Source of the DNA: Chloroflexota bacterium
GTDB lineage: Bacteria > Chloroflexota > Anaerolineae > Caldilineales > Caldilineaceae
Reading direction: 5' to 3'
DNA length: 14,982 nt
NCBI GenBank assembly: GCA_016199425.1
Contig: JACQGT010000514.1
Location: forward strand, 1-14,982
Shown here: one piece after another, positions 1 through 7,647 of the stretch
Numbering within the stretch: the stretch's first letter is position 1
How the letters are laid out: every line of letters starts with the position of its first letter
Position numbers and translations under genes: made by a program
Notes under the pieces: generated by a model
The model's database searches: none
Told to the model about the DNA's origin: nothing
Seen by the model: only the letters and a program-made list of their open reading frames with translations

Positions 1-746
1 CGTGGGCGAAGGGCGGCGTCAGCGGCATAGTTACGGCTGTAGAAGAGATGGCCGAAATAGTCGGCGTCGCTGGTGCGCAGGATCACACCGTAGTTGGGAA
101 CTGCGCCGCTGGCCCACTGGCGCATCAACCCGGTCAGGTCCCAGTCTATCCAACCGGGGAACGTGAACGCGGGTACGACGGTGGAGGCGATCCCAGTGGC
201 GTCAAAATCGCCGCCGGGGGTGGCCCAGGGGATGCCGGGCGCGGCCAGAGTGTAGGTGGCACCATCAGGTTCAGGGGCGGTCTCGATGCCGGTGCCCTCC
301 GTCCAGGGAGCAGTCAGGCGATAAGCGCTTACGGTTTGGGGGGCGTTGTCATATTCGCTATCAACGTGGTAGAGGGAGAGCGCGGCGCTTTGAATTTGAG
401 CGCCAGGCGGCAGGGGGCCGAGGTCGAAGCGGATCAGGATGCGATGACGTTCCTGGTCGTCGCGGTACGTGTCCAGGGCATCCCAGCCGCCAAGTTGGGC
501 GTTCTCCCACAAGTTGGTGATTACCACATCCGTTGTGCCGGCATAACCGGCATCGGGGCTGACGCCGTGCTGCAAAACCAGGGTTTCGGCCACCTGCCGC
601 GATTCCCCTGCCTGTGTGGGGAAGTTGGCTGAGCCTGAGCCTGGGGCAACGGCCGTGTAGGCAACCGTGGTGAGGACGAGCACGATCATGACGCCAATGG
701 TGATTCTCGAAAAAGGCAGTTTGATCCACCGGACGTGTTTTTTCAT
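1..746 (-). CDS. Secreted DNRLRE-domain protein, 5' part (runs off left edge)
   Basis: Reading leftward from an ATG at 746, the frame stays open for 248 codons to the window edge, so the C-terminus is missing. Residues 1-15 are basic (MKKHVRWIK...) and 16-34 are hydrophobic, ending near AYTAVA, which fits a Sec signal peptide or N-terminal anchor. Residues about 51-247 match the DNRLRE domain pattern: RILIRFDLGPLPPGA at 102-116, PWATPGGDFDAT at 173-184, a DWDLTGLMRQWASG stretch at 201-214, and VPNYGVILR at 216-224. DNRLRE domains are beta-rich modules of extracellular proteins, often beside carbohydrate-active or adhesion domains; the missing part could hold such a domain. A GGAGGG ribosome site lies 7 nt before the ATG. 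The gene diverges from the CRISPR operon and no functional link is evident. The family call is from remembered motifs, not a search. Confidence 0.82.
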   Translation of the reverse strand, partial: MKKHVRWIKLPFSRITIGVMIVLVLTTVAYTAVAPGSGSANFPTQAGESRQVAETLVLQHGVSPDAGYAGTTDVVITNLWENAQLGGWDALDTYRDDQERHRILIRFDLGPLPPGAQIQSAALSLYHVDSEYDNAPQTVSAYRLTAPWTEGTGIETAPEPDGATYTLAAPGIPWATPGGDFDATGIASTVVPAFTFPGWIDWDLTGLMRQWASGAVPNYGVILRTSDADYFGHLFYSRNYAADAALRP

Positions 747-753
747 GATGGGT

Positions 754-759
754 CCCTCC
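754..759 (-). promoter_or_regulatory. Shine-Dalgarno site of the DNRLRE gene
   Basis: On the minus strand this reads GGAGGG, 7 nt before the ATG at 746. It supports that ATG as the start and the frame as genuinely coding. Confidence 0.7.
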
Positions 760-833
760 GGCGACGACAGACAGGCGCTTGGCGTGTCTCACTCATCATA
801 GGAACCTGAGGCGAAACTCATACTGGGGTTTTT

Positions 834-862
834 TGTATATCCCCTCGCAAAGGTATAGTCCA
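834..862 (-). promoter_or_regulatory. Possible weak promoter for the DNRLRE gene
   Basis: On the minus strand a -35-like TGGACT (857-862) is separated by 17 bp from a -10-like TATACA (834-839). Each hexamer matches the sigma-70 consensus only in part. It lies about 90 bp before the start codon. Matches this weak occur by chance, so this is only a candidate. Confidence 0.25.
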
Positions 863-1187
863 GTTTTGTGGATGAAGCAGAATTTGCCCACAAATAGCTT
901 CTGTTTCGTCAGCATGCCGGTTTCTCAGGCCTTTATGCTGCTTGTTTCAGACAAAATAGACACAGAGGGTTATCTACCACGCTGCGGGGCTGTGTCACCT
1001 ATTGAATTCTTTCTCTCATTATCGCACGGTATGTCAATGGCGTAATCATTCGGGTGTGTTCAATTTGAGTTGCAAAGTCCCCGGCACTTTCTGCCCAAGC
1101 GTGTTGGCATAGACTGATCCCGGCGACGAAGAACGTAAGTAATTTGTCTGGGGAAACTTTCTCGGACACCCCGCTCTTTACACCCAC

Positions 1188-1216
1188 TTGTCATTCCTGC
1201 GCTTCTGGCATATAAT
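1188..1216 (+). promoter_or_regulatory. Near-consensus sigma-70-type promoter for the CRISPR operon
   Basis: The -35 hexamer TTGTCA (1188-1193) differs from consensus TTGACA at one base. It is followed by exactly 17 bp and a perfect TATAAT -10 (1211-1216). Transcription would start near 1223, about 80 nt before the ring-nuclease-like remnant and about 475 nt before the CARF gene. No other comparable + strand promoter was noticed before the cas genes, which are packed closely enough to be one transcript. An open frame beginning at 1188 starts inside the -35 box, so its first 39 codons are unlikely to be translated. Confidence 0.65.
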
Positions 1217-1304
1217 TGCCATATCTTCACACGGCAGTCCACCTTACAACATTCTCCTCATCGCAGCGGCTGCCCCCATCGAACCAACACTGTCTGGGAT
1301 TTCC

Positions 1305-1433
1305 ATGTCTCTGGCCGGGTCGTTTGCTGTCCTGGTGACTACGCTGGGCGCGCAAGCGCCGGTGGTAGCAATCACAACCCAACTTTTGCTGGCCCAGGGC
1401 GTGCGCCTGGCCGCGGTGGAGTTGTTGTATACG
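1305..1433 (+). pseudogene. Remnant of a CRISPR ring nuclease/CARF protein (N-terminus only)
   Basis: From the ATG at 1305 the frame encodes about 43 residues in the order beta-strand (FAVLVTTLG), G-rich loop (GAQAPVV), helix (ITTQLLLAQGV), strand (AVELLYT). This is the start of a Rossmann-like CARF fold and closely resembles the opening of CRISPR-associated ring nucleases of the TIGR02584/Crn-like type (hydrophobic strand, TLG, then PxVV). After 1433 the frame stays open to a stop at 1587-1589, but the residues become Pro/Arg/His-rich and lose all resemblance. The other two forward frames do not restore it. The family normally exceeds 150 residues, so this is at best a truncated copy. Ring nucleases degrade cyclic oligoadenylate and fit beside a CARF effector and Cas10. 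The match could be chance. Confidence 0.4.
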
Positions 1434-1699
1434 ATACTTGCGCTTTCTGCAAAATCGTGTATGCTAAGGCCGGCGTCAACGCCGAGACCTGCCGAACATC
1501 GCACACCTCTACCATTCCTCAGGCGGGTCTTTCATCATCACCCGTCGGGGCGCGTCCAGCGCCCTCTGCAGCTTGACCTGGCCGCATAGCCTTTTCCTGT
1601 TGGTTGAGACAGAAACAATGGGAACGACTCTCTGCGCAAAACACGGCGCTAGAAACAACAGGCTACCCAACCCGCATGGATCAAGGAAAAGAAAACGAT
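1434..1699 (+). other. Non-coding leader between the remnant and the CARF gene
   Basis: No frame here has recognisable domain content. The CARF gene's frame can be extended upstream to a TTG at 1604 or an ATG at 1676, but the added residues look non-native. A small GGCG/CGCC hairpin near 1473-1484 is too short to call a terminator. This looks like leftover sequence from a decayed gene acting as a long 5' leader. Confidence 0.4.
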
Positions 1700-3532
1700 A
1701 TGGAACAATTGAGGCGTGGGGATATGGAGAAGTTGACACAGGACTACTGGAAGAAGAGTGGTAGCTACGACGACTATTGCTGGTACATCGAAAATCTCCT
1801 CGGCAAGGAACTGACCTACGCTGCCCAAAATCCAATGGATGGCGAGCAACCCCGGCTACAAGGGTTGGGTAACAAAAAAGTCAATACCTTAGCATTGACT
1901 GTGGGCGATTCTTTTGATCCCCTACTTCAGGTCATTTGTGTGCTTCGACCCAAGCGCGTGGTTCTGATTCTGAATCGCAATTATAGTGAACGAGCCGGCG
2001 ACGCCCAAGGCAAGACACTCAAGCGGTTGATTCTACGCCTTGCCCAGACATCTTCCCTTCCGACTGAGTATCGACCCAATTTGACTGCTGACCACATTAT
2101 GCCCAAAGTCATTGAGACAGATACGCCAACGGAAGTCTTCCGGGCATTACGCGACGCCTTCAGGTCCACCGACGATACAGCGCAGACCCATCAAGACATT
2201 GACGATACCACTGGTGAAGAAAATACGGATGCAGTTGATATAACCGGTGCCAAAAAGAGTATGGTGGCCGGGGCATTCCTCTATGCGGCTCACTCTGGTC
2301 TGCCCATTACTTATGTGGACTTCGACTCGGACGCCTATCACAAGACATACCATCGGCCCTATGGGTATGCGTGCCGAATCGGAGAGATTGCCAACCCCTA
2401 CCAAGCCTTTCGCCTGCGGGATTGGGAGCGGGTGCGTCAGTTGTATGATCGCTACGACTTTCGCGGCGCACGGGAGTTTATCCAAGGCAGTGCGGATGGG
2501 AAGCTACCCGGTATTCTGACTGCTATGACAAACCCATTGGGTGAAGAAGTGCATAACCGCACGTTGTATGATCCCGGAGAAATTGGAAGAGTAAAACGTC
2601 TGGTGTCTGTATTGGAGATTTATGAGCTGTGGGAAAATGGAGACTTCAAGCATGCGCATAAAATAGGCCAGGAAGCTCAGCCCCCAGTACCGAATACTCT
2701 ATTGCCGTGGGCCGTAAATGTCTTGGGTACGACCTGGCCGGGTGGGTTCATTTTTACGAACCCAAATCAATCTGCCCGACAACTTCTGGACGAGCATTTG
2801 GCTTTGAAGCAGGGCAGTTCTAGGCCGAACGACTCACTCTTTGCTCAACCTTTGCATCTGCTGGCCTACCTTTTAGACGAATTGGAGAAAATCAGTCGTC
2901 TGTATAAACAGAATGAAGATTACCGTTCAGCTTATTTGCGGGCGGCTGGCCTGCACGAATTTCTCCTGAAAGCTCGCTTTGCTCTTTGTTGGTTGAACGG
3001 TGGATTGGAGGCCCAAGTTGGACGCGGAGATAGCTGGGGGGCGCTGAGTGATTTTGGCGACCAGGAACACGAGGCCTTTAAGTATATGGTGAATGACGCC
3101 AACGAATGGAAGCTTCGTCAGGCGTTGCGCTCCAATCCGCCCGAACCCTATAGCCTGAAAGGAGGAAAAGTCCGGCGTCGTGCCGACGCGCCAGTGATGG
3201 ATGGCTATGATCGGGGACTGGCCCTTGACCTGAATGGTCAAGTGTACGGTGAAGGCAACGACGCACGTCCTATATTTGTCAAATTACGTGGAGAAGCTAT
3301 TCATACACATCTCTACATCCCTCGCCACGTAACTGACGCCGCATTGCAGCTTGTACAAGCCGCTATGCTCGAATTCCAACAAAACTGGCTCGAAGTCTAT
3401 CACCCCGGAACGGTAGCCCAGAAGCTGCCCGGCGACATTGGATGTCCTGCCTGGTCTGTGTTATGCAAGGAATTGGGATTGGATTTCCTGCCGCCCCGTT
3501 TACGCACTGCCGAATCCATTAAGGAGGCCTGA
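1700..3532 (+). CDS. CARF-domain CRISPR effector (TIGR02710/PF09670-like), probable HEPN RNase
   Basis: This 610-residue protein is the probable second-messenger effector. The CARF domain spans about 55-240: strand VNTLALTVGDSFDP (61-74), strand RVVLIL (86-91), ligand-site motif DITGAKKSM (180-188) and GLPITYVDF (200-208), followed by NPYQAF (232-237). This matches TIGR02710/PF09670 proteins, whose usual motif is D-x-T-G-G-T-K-x-M; here the second G and the T are replaced by A and K. A YELWENGDF segment (308-316) and RLYK-rich helices follow, with an R-x4-H (RAAGLH, 414-419) that could be the HEPN catalytic motif. About 190 residues after it have no recognised fold, and the protein is longer than the roughly 400 residues usual for the family. 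The start is uncertain: the ATG at 1700 has AAGGAA 11 nt upstream, but 1724, 1676 and a TTG at 1604 are possible. Its stop lies 2 nt before cas10. Its composition is visibly less GC-rich than the next genes. Confidence 0.75.
   Translation: MEQLRRGDMEKLTQDYWKKSGSYDDYCWYIENLLGKELTYAAQNPMDGEQPRLQGLGNKKVNTLALTVGDSFDPLLQVICVLRPKRVVLILNRNYSERAGDAQGKTLKRLILRLAQTSSLPTEYRPNLTADHIMPKVIETDTPTEVFRALRDAFRSTDDTAQTHQDIDDTTGEENTDAVDITGAKKSMVAGAFLYAAHSGLPITYVDFDSDAYHKTYHRPYGYACRIGEIANPYQAFRLRDWERVRQLYDRYDFRGAREFIQGSADGKLPGILTAMTNPLGEEVHNRTLYDPGEIGRVKRLVSVLEIYELWENGDFKHAHKIGQEAQPPVPNTLLPWAVNVLGTTWPGGFIFTNPNQSARQLLDEHLALKQGSSRPNDSLFAQPLHLLAYLLDELEKISRLYKQNEDYRSAYLRAAGLHEFLLKARFALCWLNGGLEAQVGRGDSWGALSDFGDQEHEAFKYMVNDANEWKLRQALRSNPPEPYSLKGGKVRRRADAPVMDGYDRGLALDLNGQVYGEGNDARPIFVKLRGEAIHTHLYIPRHVTDAALQLVQAAMLEFQQNWLEVYHPGTVAQKLPGDIGCPAWSVLCKELGLDFLPPRLRTAESIKEA
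3521..3527 (+). promoter_or_regulatory. Shine-Dalgarno site deciding the GTG start of cas10
   Basis: AAGGAGG, a near-perfect anti-16S match, sits 7 nt before the GTG at 3535. It lies inside the last codons of the CARF gene and supports the non-ATG start and translational coupling. Confidence 0.75.
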
Positions 3533-3534
3533 CT

Positions 3535-5211
3535 GTGACGCGTTATCTTCTGGCCGCGGAGGCCGACAAAATCCAGGACTTTATCTTCCGCTCGTCCCGT
3601 CTGCGCGAAGTGGTGGGGGCCAGCCAGTTGCTCAGCCGTTTTTGCCAGGAAGGCATCGTTCCTCTGCGGGAACAATACAGCGGCCAGGAGATCGTCAACG
3701 ACGGCGGCAGTTTTCGTATTCTCTTTGAAGGTGGTGATGAAAAGGAGGTGAAGAACTGGGCAAAAGAGTTCGGTGCAGACCTGGCCGAGCTATACCAGCT
3801 TGCCCTTGGCGGCAGCCTCTCCGTCGGCGAGCCTGCGCTGTGGAACGGCAGTTTTCAACAAGCAAACGAACAGGCAGTCAAGAATCTGCACCGGGCCAAA
3901 GAGCACCGGCAAGAGGCCCTTGCCGACCCTCACATGCCCTACGTGGCCTACTGTGCCTCCTGTGGGGTGGGGCTTGGCAAGGAACATAGCCTGCTTCCCG
4001 GAGAGAAAGACAACGAATCGGAAACAGAGGAGCGAAAACGCTATCTTTGTAGTGTATGCATGACAAAAGCCCAGGAGCGGTGGAGCAACCGGCAAAGTAT
4101 GTTGGGAAAATTTCTGCTGGCAATTCTCGGTGACGAGAGAAACATCGAAGGATATACGCCCATCAAAACTCCTGAAATGGCCGCCGCGTATGATCCCCGA
4201 GGCAGAAACTACGTTGCCTATCTCGTCGCCGACGGCAACGGGATGGGAAAAATCTTTAGGAAATGTAACGAGGAACAGATCAAGCGATTGTCTGCCGAAC
4301 TGCCCCAGATCGTGCGCAAGAGCCTTGCGATGGCCACGGACTATCTCATGGCGCGCCTCAAACGACAAGAGTACGATAACAAGGAAATTGTCCCAGCGCT
4401 CCCCCTCATCCTCGGCGGCGATGACGTTTTCGTCCTCATCCCAGCACCCTATGCCCTGGATTTTGCCCGCCGCTTCTGTCTGGCTTTCGAGGAAGGAATG
4501 AAACAACTATTGACAGAGGATACAGTCTTTGAGGAGTTGAAAGATCTGCGCCCCACAATGGCCGCGGCGGTGGTGATCTGCAAGAGCAAATACCCCTATG
4601 CCCTGGCCCACCGGCGCGGTGACGAGCTTCTGAAAGAAGCCAAGCGTATGTGCAAGCAGTTGGCGGCCGATTACGGCGAATATCGCTCGGCGGTCAATTT
4701 TGAAGTAATTCTGGGCAACCGATTGACCGGGCAACTGGAAGGAGAAGGAGAGAAGGCTGTACGTCCCAGACTCAGACCCTATTGGGTGGCGACAGACGCC
4801 AACCCCCTCTCCCCCAATGCCCAGGAGTACGCAATCGATCTGGAGAGAGTGCTGGTCCAACGCCTTGCCCTGAAGGATGTTCCTAACAAACGTCTCCACG
4901 AGTTGCGCACAGCCTTTGCGGAGATTCCCAACGACATTGAAAATGAACAGTTGGCAGCGTGGGAAAAGAGCCTGCAAAGACCCTTCGTGCGCAGCGGCCA
5001 TAAGAAGAAGCTCTGGGCAGCGATGCACGAGTTGGGGCAAACACCCCCCGCGGATGGCAACAGCCATCACTGGCGTGAGAAGAAGCACAAAGGCATCAGT
5101 CCCCTGGCCCACGGCCTGCCCGATCTGCTCGAAGTCTGGGATTTCGCCCAGGGCCTGGACAACAATCTGTCCGCCTATGAACCCCAAGAAGCAGAGGAGG
5201 AAGAAGAATGA
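3535..5211 (+). CDS. cas10: Cas10, HD-less type III signature subunit with intact GGDD cyclase
   Basis: This 558-residue protein is the large subunit of the effector complex and the probable cyclic oligoadenylate synthase. The N-terminus goes straight into the first palm (LLAAEADKIQDFIF, 5-18), with no HD nuclease domain. A zinc-finger-like pair follows (C140/C143 and C172/C175). The second palm has the metal-binding strand YLVADGNGMG (229-238, D233), LILGGDDVF (291-299, GGDD at 294-297) and SKYPYALAHRRGDELLKEAK (351-370). An alpha-helical C-terminal domain ends in an acidic EEEEE tail. Absence of HD is typical of subtype III-D Cas10. On target RNA binding it should convert ATP to cyclic oligoadenylates that activate the CARF protein encoded just upstream; it should not cut DNA. 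The start is GTG with a strong ribosome site. Its stop overlaps the next start as ATGA. Confidence 0.93.
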   Translation: MTRYLLAAEADKIQDFIFRSSRLREVVGASQLLSRFCQEGIVPLREQYSGQEIVNDGGSFRILFEGGDEKEVKNWAKEFGADLAELYQLALGGSLSVGEPALWNGSFQQANEQAVKNLHRAKEHRQEALADPHMPYVAYCASCGVGLGKEHSLLPGEKDNESETEERKRYLCSVCMTKAQERWSNRQSMLGKFLLAILGDERNIEGYTPIKTPEMAAAYDPRGRNYVAYLVADGNGMGKIFRKCNEEQIKRLSAELPQIVRKSLAMATDYLMARLKRQEYDNKEIVPALPLILGGDDVFVLIPAPYALDFARRFCLAFEEGMKQLLTEDTVFEELKDLRPTMAAAVVICKSKYPYALAHRRGDELLKEAKRMCKQLAADYGEYRSAVNFEVILGNRLTGQLEGEGEKAVRPRLRPYWVATDANPLSPNAQEYAIDLERVLVQRLALKDVPNKRLHELRTAFAEIPNDIENEQLAAWEKSLQRPFVRSGHKKKLWAAMHELGQTPPADGNSHHWREKKHKGISPLAHGLPDLLEVWDFAQGLDNNLSAYEPQEAEEEEE

Positions 5212-7643
5212 GCATTCGCCTCGAATTCCAGATCGCTTTATCCAGCGACTATCACGTGGGCGCGGGCTATGGGCTAGGACCGACAGTAGACTCGGCGCTG
5301 CTGCGCGACCCGGACAATGTGCCCGTGCTGCGAGGGACAATGCTCAACGGTCTGCTGCGACAGGGGTTATTCGATCTGTTGCAACTGCCGCCCTTCCAGC
5401 AGAAGCATCAACTCTGTCAACAATCGGGTCGGAAAGAAAAAACAGATCCAACCTATTGTGGGCAATGGCACAAACCGGAGACCCTCTGCCCCATCTGCTC
5501 TGTCTTCGGCTCACCCGCACGCATGAAACGCTGGCGTATCTCGTCGGCTCGCCCGCTCTCTCTGGAGAAACCCCAACGGAACAAAGAAAAGTGGCGACCT
5601 GGCGAAACAGTCGCCCAAATCAACACCCGGGTGCGGGTAAATCCCCGTACCCGCCGAGCCGCAGAAAACCAACTATTCAGCCAGGAAACAGGCGACAATC
5701 GACTACGTTTTCGCTTCAGCGTCGAATGCCTGGCCGACGACGAGAGCGCCTGGGTAGAGGCCGAATGGCTGGTGGCCGCGGCCCGGATGGTGCGCCGCCT
5801 GGGGGCCGCCCGCCGCCGGGGACGGGGCGAGTGCGAAATCACGCTTGTTGCGGTCAAACCCGCGATCAACCAGACCCAGGAAAGTCTCCTGGACCGTCTT
5901 GCTGCCCGCCTGAAGGGAGAAGTCCTGGCCGGCTTGAGCCAGCCATCGCCAGAAGTTACTCCCCTGCCCGAATCTTCGGCAGATGGTGGACAACCCTACC
6001 GGCTGCGGGTCTGGATGCGGTTGGACGAACCCCTGCTCGTCTCCCGTCGGGCCGACACAGGCAACCAGTTCGAGAGCGTGCAGAGCATCCCCGGCACAGT
6101 GTTGCGGGGCGCGCTGGCCTGGCGCATGGCCTATCGTTTTGGGGCCAGATTGGAGAATAAAGATGATCCGATCTATCGGGATTTCGTCTCCCTGCTCTTT
6201 GGCGATGCGATGCGTTTCTCCACCCTCCTGCCCCTGACTATCGATTCGAGAGACCCCTATCTGGCCTATCCAACTGTCCCTGCGCCCAGAGATTTGGTGA
6301 CCTGCGAGTTGCGTCCTGGCTATTCCAAAGACAAGCAACCTGGTCATGGCGTTTGGAGCAAGGCAAGGGGAGAAGACCCAGAGGAGTGTCCCATTTGCCG
6401 CTCCAACGCGCCGGGCGGACGAAGAGCGGGAAGCCTCGAATCCCTGGACGGCTTTGTTACCCTCGACAGCAACGGGCTGCGTTCTGATCCCTCGCCCAAA
6501 CAGTCGGTGGAGATGCACATCAGCCTGGATCCCCGTTCCGGCCGGGTACGGGGCGGTGAACTCTTCGGCTTTGTAACACTGGACCCCGGCCAGTACTTCA
6601 TCGGCGAGATTGTGTGCGCCAATAAAGCCACCTGGGAAACTTTGCGCCAGATGAGCGGATTGCAGGAGGGAGAGCAGGTCAACTCCCTGCGTATGGGCAA
6701 AGCCAGCCGGCGGGGACATGGCCAGGTCTCTGTCGTCTTTGCCGAAGCGACCCGCTCCCCCTGGCACGGACCTAACATCGCCGCACGGGTGATGGATACG
6801 CAAGAGGTGGTGATGACACTGCTCAGCGATGCAGTCCTTGTGGATGACTGGGGTCGCGCCATCCAGGGCTTTGCAGATGGGTGGTTGGGCAGGGAACTCA
6901 AACTCCCCAAAGGGACCTCTGTGTCTGTCGAACCAGAACGGGCCTTCAGCGCGGCCCGGGGCTTCCAATCCTTTAACGCCAAACTCGGCCTGCCCAAGCA
7001 ACGGGACACCGCGCTGGTGGCTGGATCCACAGCCTTGCTTTCTTTCCAAGACATCGACCTGGCCAATTTGCAGATCCTACTCCGGGCCGCCGAGGAGAAA
7101 GGCATTGGGCTGCGCCGCAACGAGGGCTTTGGCCTGGTTGCCTTCAACCATCCGGTACACAGCCAGAACTGGAGCGAAGGATCGTTGGATCTGCCCGAAG
7201 CACTGCTCCTGCAGAACGACCTGACCGAACACAAACTGGCCCGGATGCGGGTCTTTGAAAAGGAATGGCAGCAAAAGCTGGCAGGGGTGAAACCGGTTGT
7301 CTTTGCCCAGGCCCGTCTGGAAGCCCCTGCCCGCCTCCTGCAAGTCATTCCCGGCCACGCCGCAGCCCAGGTGGAGGAGCGATTGCGCCAGATGGGGGAA
7401 CAGACACAAGTTCTTGCCGGCGCTCTAAAGGGCCGGGACAAGACCAACTTCTACAAAGAGGGCGGGGATGGCTGGTCCGGCATGAGCCGGACCTATGAAC
7501 TGCTGAAGGAGCTGGGTGACCTGATCCACCAGCAGGAGGGGTTCGCCGACGCAGAAAAATGGCAGCTTTGGAAGATTGGGCTGGAACGGCTGGCCGACGC
7601 CATTGCCGGGCCCGCCCGCCAGAAAGCAAAGGAGGAGAGGTAG
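5208..7643 (+). CDS. cas7-5-11: Cas7-Cas5(Csx10)-Cas11 fusion subunit of type III-D effector
   Basis: This 811-residue protein looks like three subunits in one chain. Residues 1 to about 215 are a Csm3-like Cas7: strand LEFQIALSSDYHVGAG, candidate catalytic D28 in TVDSALLRD, the VLRGTMLNGLLR loop (40-51), and a zinc-type cluster (C84, C94, C97). About 263-650 resemble Csx10, the Cas5-like subunit of III-D: RLRVWMRLDEPLLVS, SIPGTVLRGALA (293-304), LLFGDA (329-334), C366/C394/C397, and a Gly-rich RRNEGFGLVAF (637-647). About 670-811 are predicted helical without RAMP motifs, as expected of a Cas11 small subunit. The order matches the Cas7-Cas5-Cas11 fusion of the Synechocystis III-D2 complex. 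Cas5 should hold the crRNA 5' tag, Cas7 cut target RNA, and Cas11 line the target. It overlaps cas10 by ATGA with GAGGAGG 7 nt upstream. The Cas11 assignment rests on position and composition only. Confidence 0.85.
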   Translation: MSIRLEFQIALSSDYHVGAGYGLGPTVDSALLRDPDNVPVLRGTMLNGLLRQGLFDLLQLPPFQQKHQLCQQSGRKEKTDPTYCGQWHKPETLCPICSVFGSPARMKRWRISSARPLSLEKPQRNKEKWRPGETVAQINTRVRVNPRTRRAAENQLFSQETGDNRLRFRFSVECLADDESAWVEAEWLVAAARMVRRLGAARRRGRGECEITLVAVKPAINQTQESLLDRLAARLKGEVLAGLSQPSPEVTPLPESSADGGQPYRLRVWMRLDEPLLVSRRADTGNQFESVQSIPGTVLRGALAWRMAYRFGARLENKDDPIYRDFVSLLFGDAMRFSTLLPLTIDSRDPYLAYPTVPAPRDLVTCELRPGYSKDKQPGHGVWSKARGEDPEECPICRSNAPGGRRAGSLESLDGFVTLDSNGLRSDPSPKQSVEMHISLDPRSGRVRGGELFGFVTLDPGQYFIGEIVCANKATWETLRQMSGLQEGEQVNSLRMGKASRRGHGQVSVVFAEATRSPWHGPNIAARVMDTQEVVMTLLSDAVLVDDWGRAIQGFADGWLGRELKLPKGTSVSVEPERAFSAARGFQSFNAKLGLPKQRDTALVAGSTALLSFQDIDLANLQILLRAAEEKGIGLRRNEGFGLVAFNHPVHSQNWSEGSLDLPEALLLQNDLTEHKLARMRVFEKEWQQKLAGVKPVVFAQARLEAPARLLQVIPGHAAAQVEERLRQMGEQTQVLAGALKGRDKTNFYKEGGDGWSGMSRTYELLKELGDLIHQQEGFADAEKWQLWKIGLERLADAIAGPARQKAKEER
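7631..7640 (+). promoter_or_regulatory. Ribosome site deciding the ATG start of the Cas7-Cas7 gene
   Basis: GGAGGAGAGG lies 7 nt before the ATG at 7648 and inside the last codons of the upstream gene. It favours 7648 over in-frame alternative starts further upstream, which would only duplicate coding sequence of the preceding gene. Confidence 0.7.
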
Positions 7644-7647
7644 CGCC

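Larger units (their letters stand above)
747..1304. other. Divergent intergenic region
   Basis: This stretch separates the leftward DNRLRE gene from the rightward CRISPR locus. The short open frames in it on either strand (for example 779-1045 + and 999-1187 -) have no recognisable motifs, no convincing ribosome sites and atypical composition. I see no tRNA, strong terminator or CRISPR repeat. Its recognisable content is promoter sequence: a strong + strand candidate at 1188-1216 and a weak - strand one at 834-862. Confidence 0.6.

Noticed and set aside
48..632. Plus-strand 194-codon open frame
   Set aside because: It is antisense to the DNRLRE gene, which has a signal peptide, ribosome site and domain motifs. 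It shows no family features.
361..792. Minus-strand 143-codon open frame
   Set aside because: It overlaps the DNRLRE gene in another frame; its His/Arg/Pro-rich product is typical of out-of-frame GC-rich sequence.
821..850. Rho-independent terminator around GGGG-TTTTTT-...-CCCC
   Set aside because: The possible stem is only about 4 bp and the T-run is inside the loop rather than after the stem.
779..1045. Short plus-strand open frame in the intergenic region
   Set aside because: No ribosome site, no recognisable motif, and it lies upstream of the operon promoter.
1188..1304. Coding extension upstream of ATG 1305
   Set aside because: It begins inside the promoter -35 box, so the transcript would not contain its start.
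2957..3532. PD-(D/E)xK nuclease at the CARF protein C-terminus, as in Card1/Can2
   Set aside because: I could not find the ordered D...(D/E)-x-K signature in this region.
3535..3900. HD nuclease domain at the Cas10 N-terminus
   Set aside because: The protein starts directly with the palm-type strand and has no His-Asp pair in the expected context.
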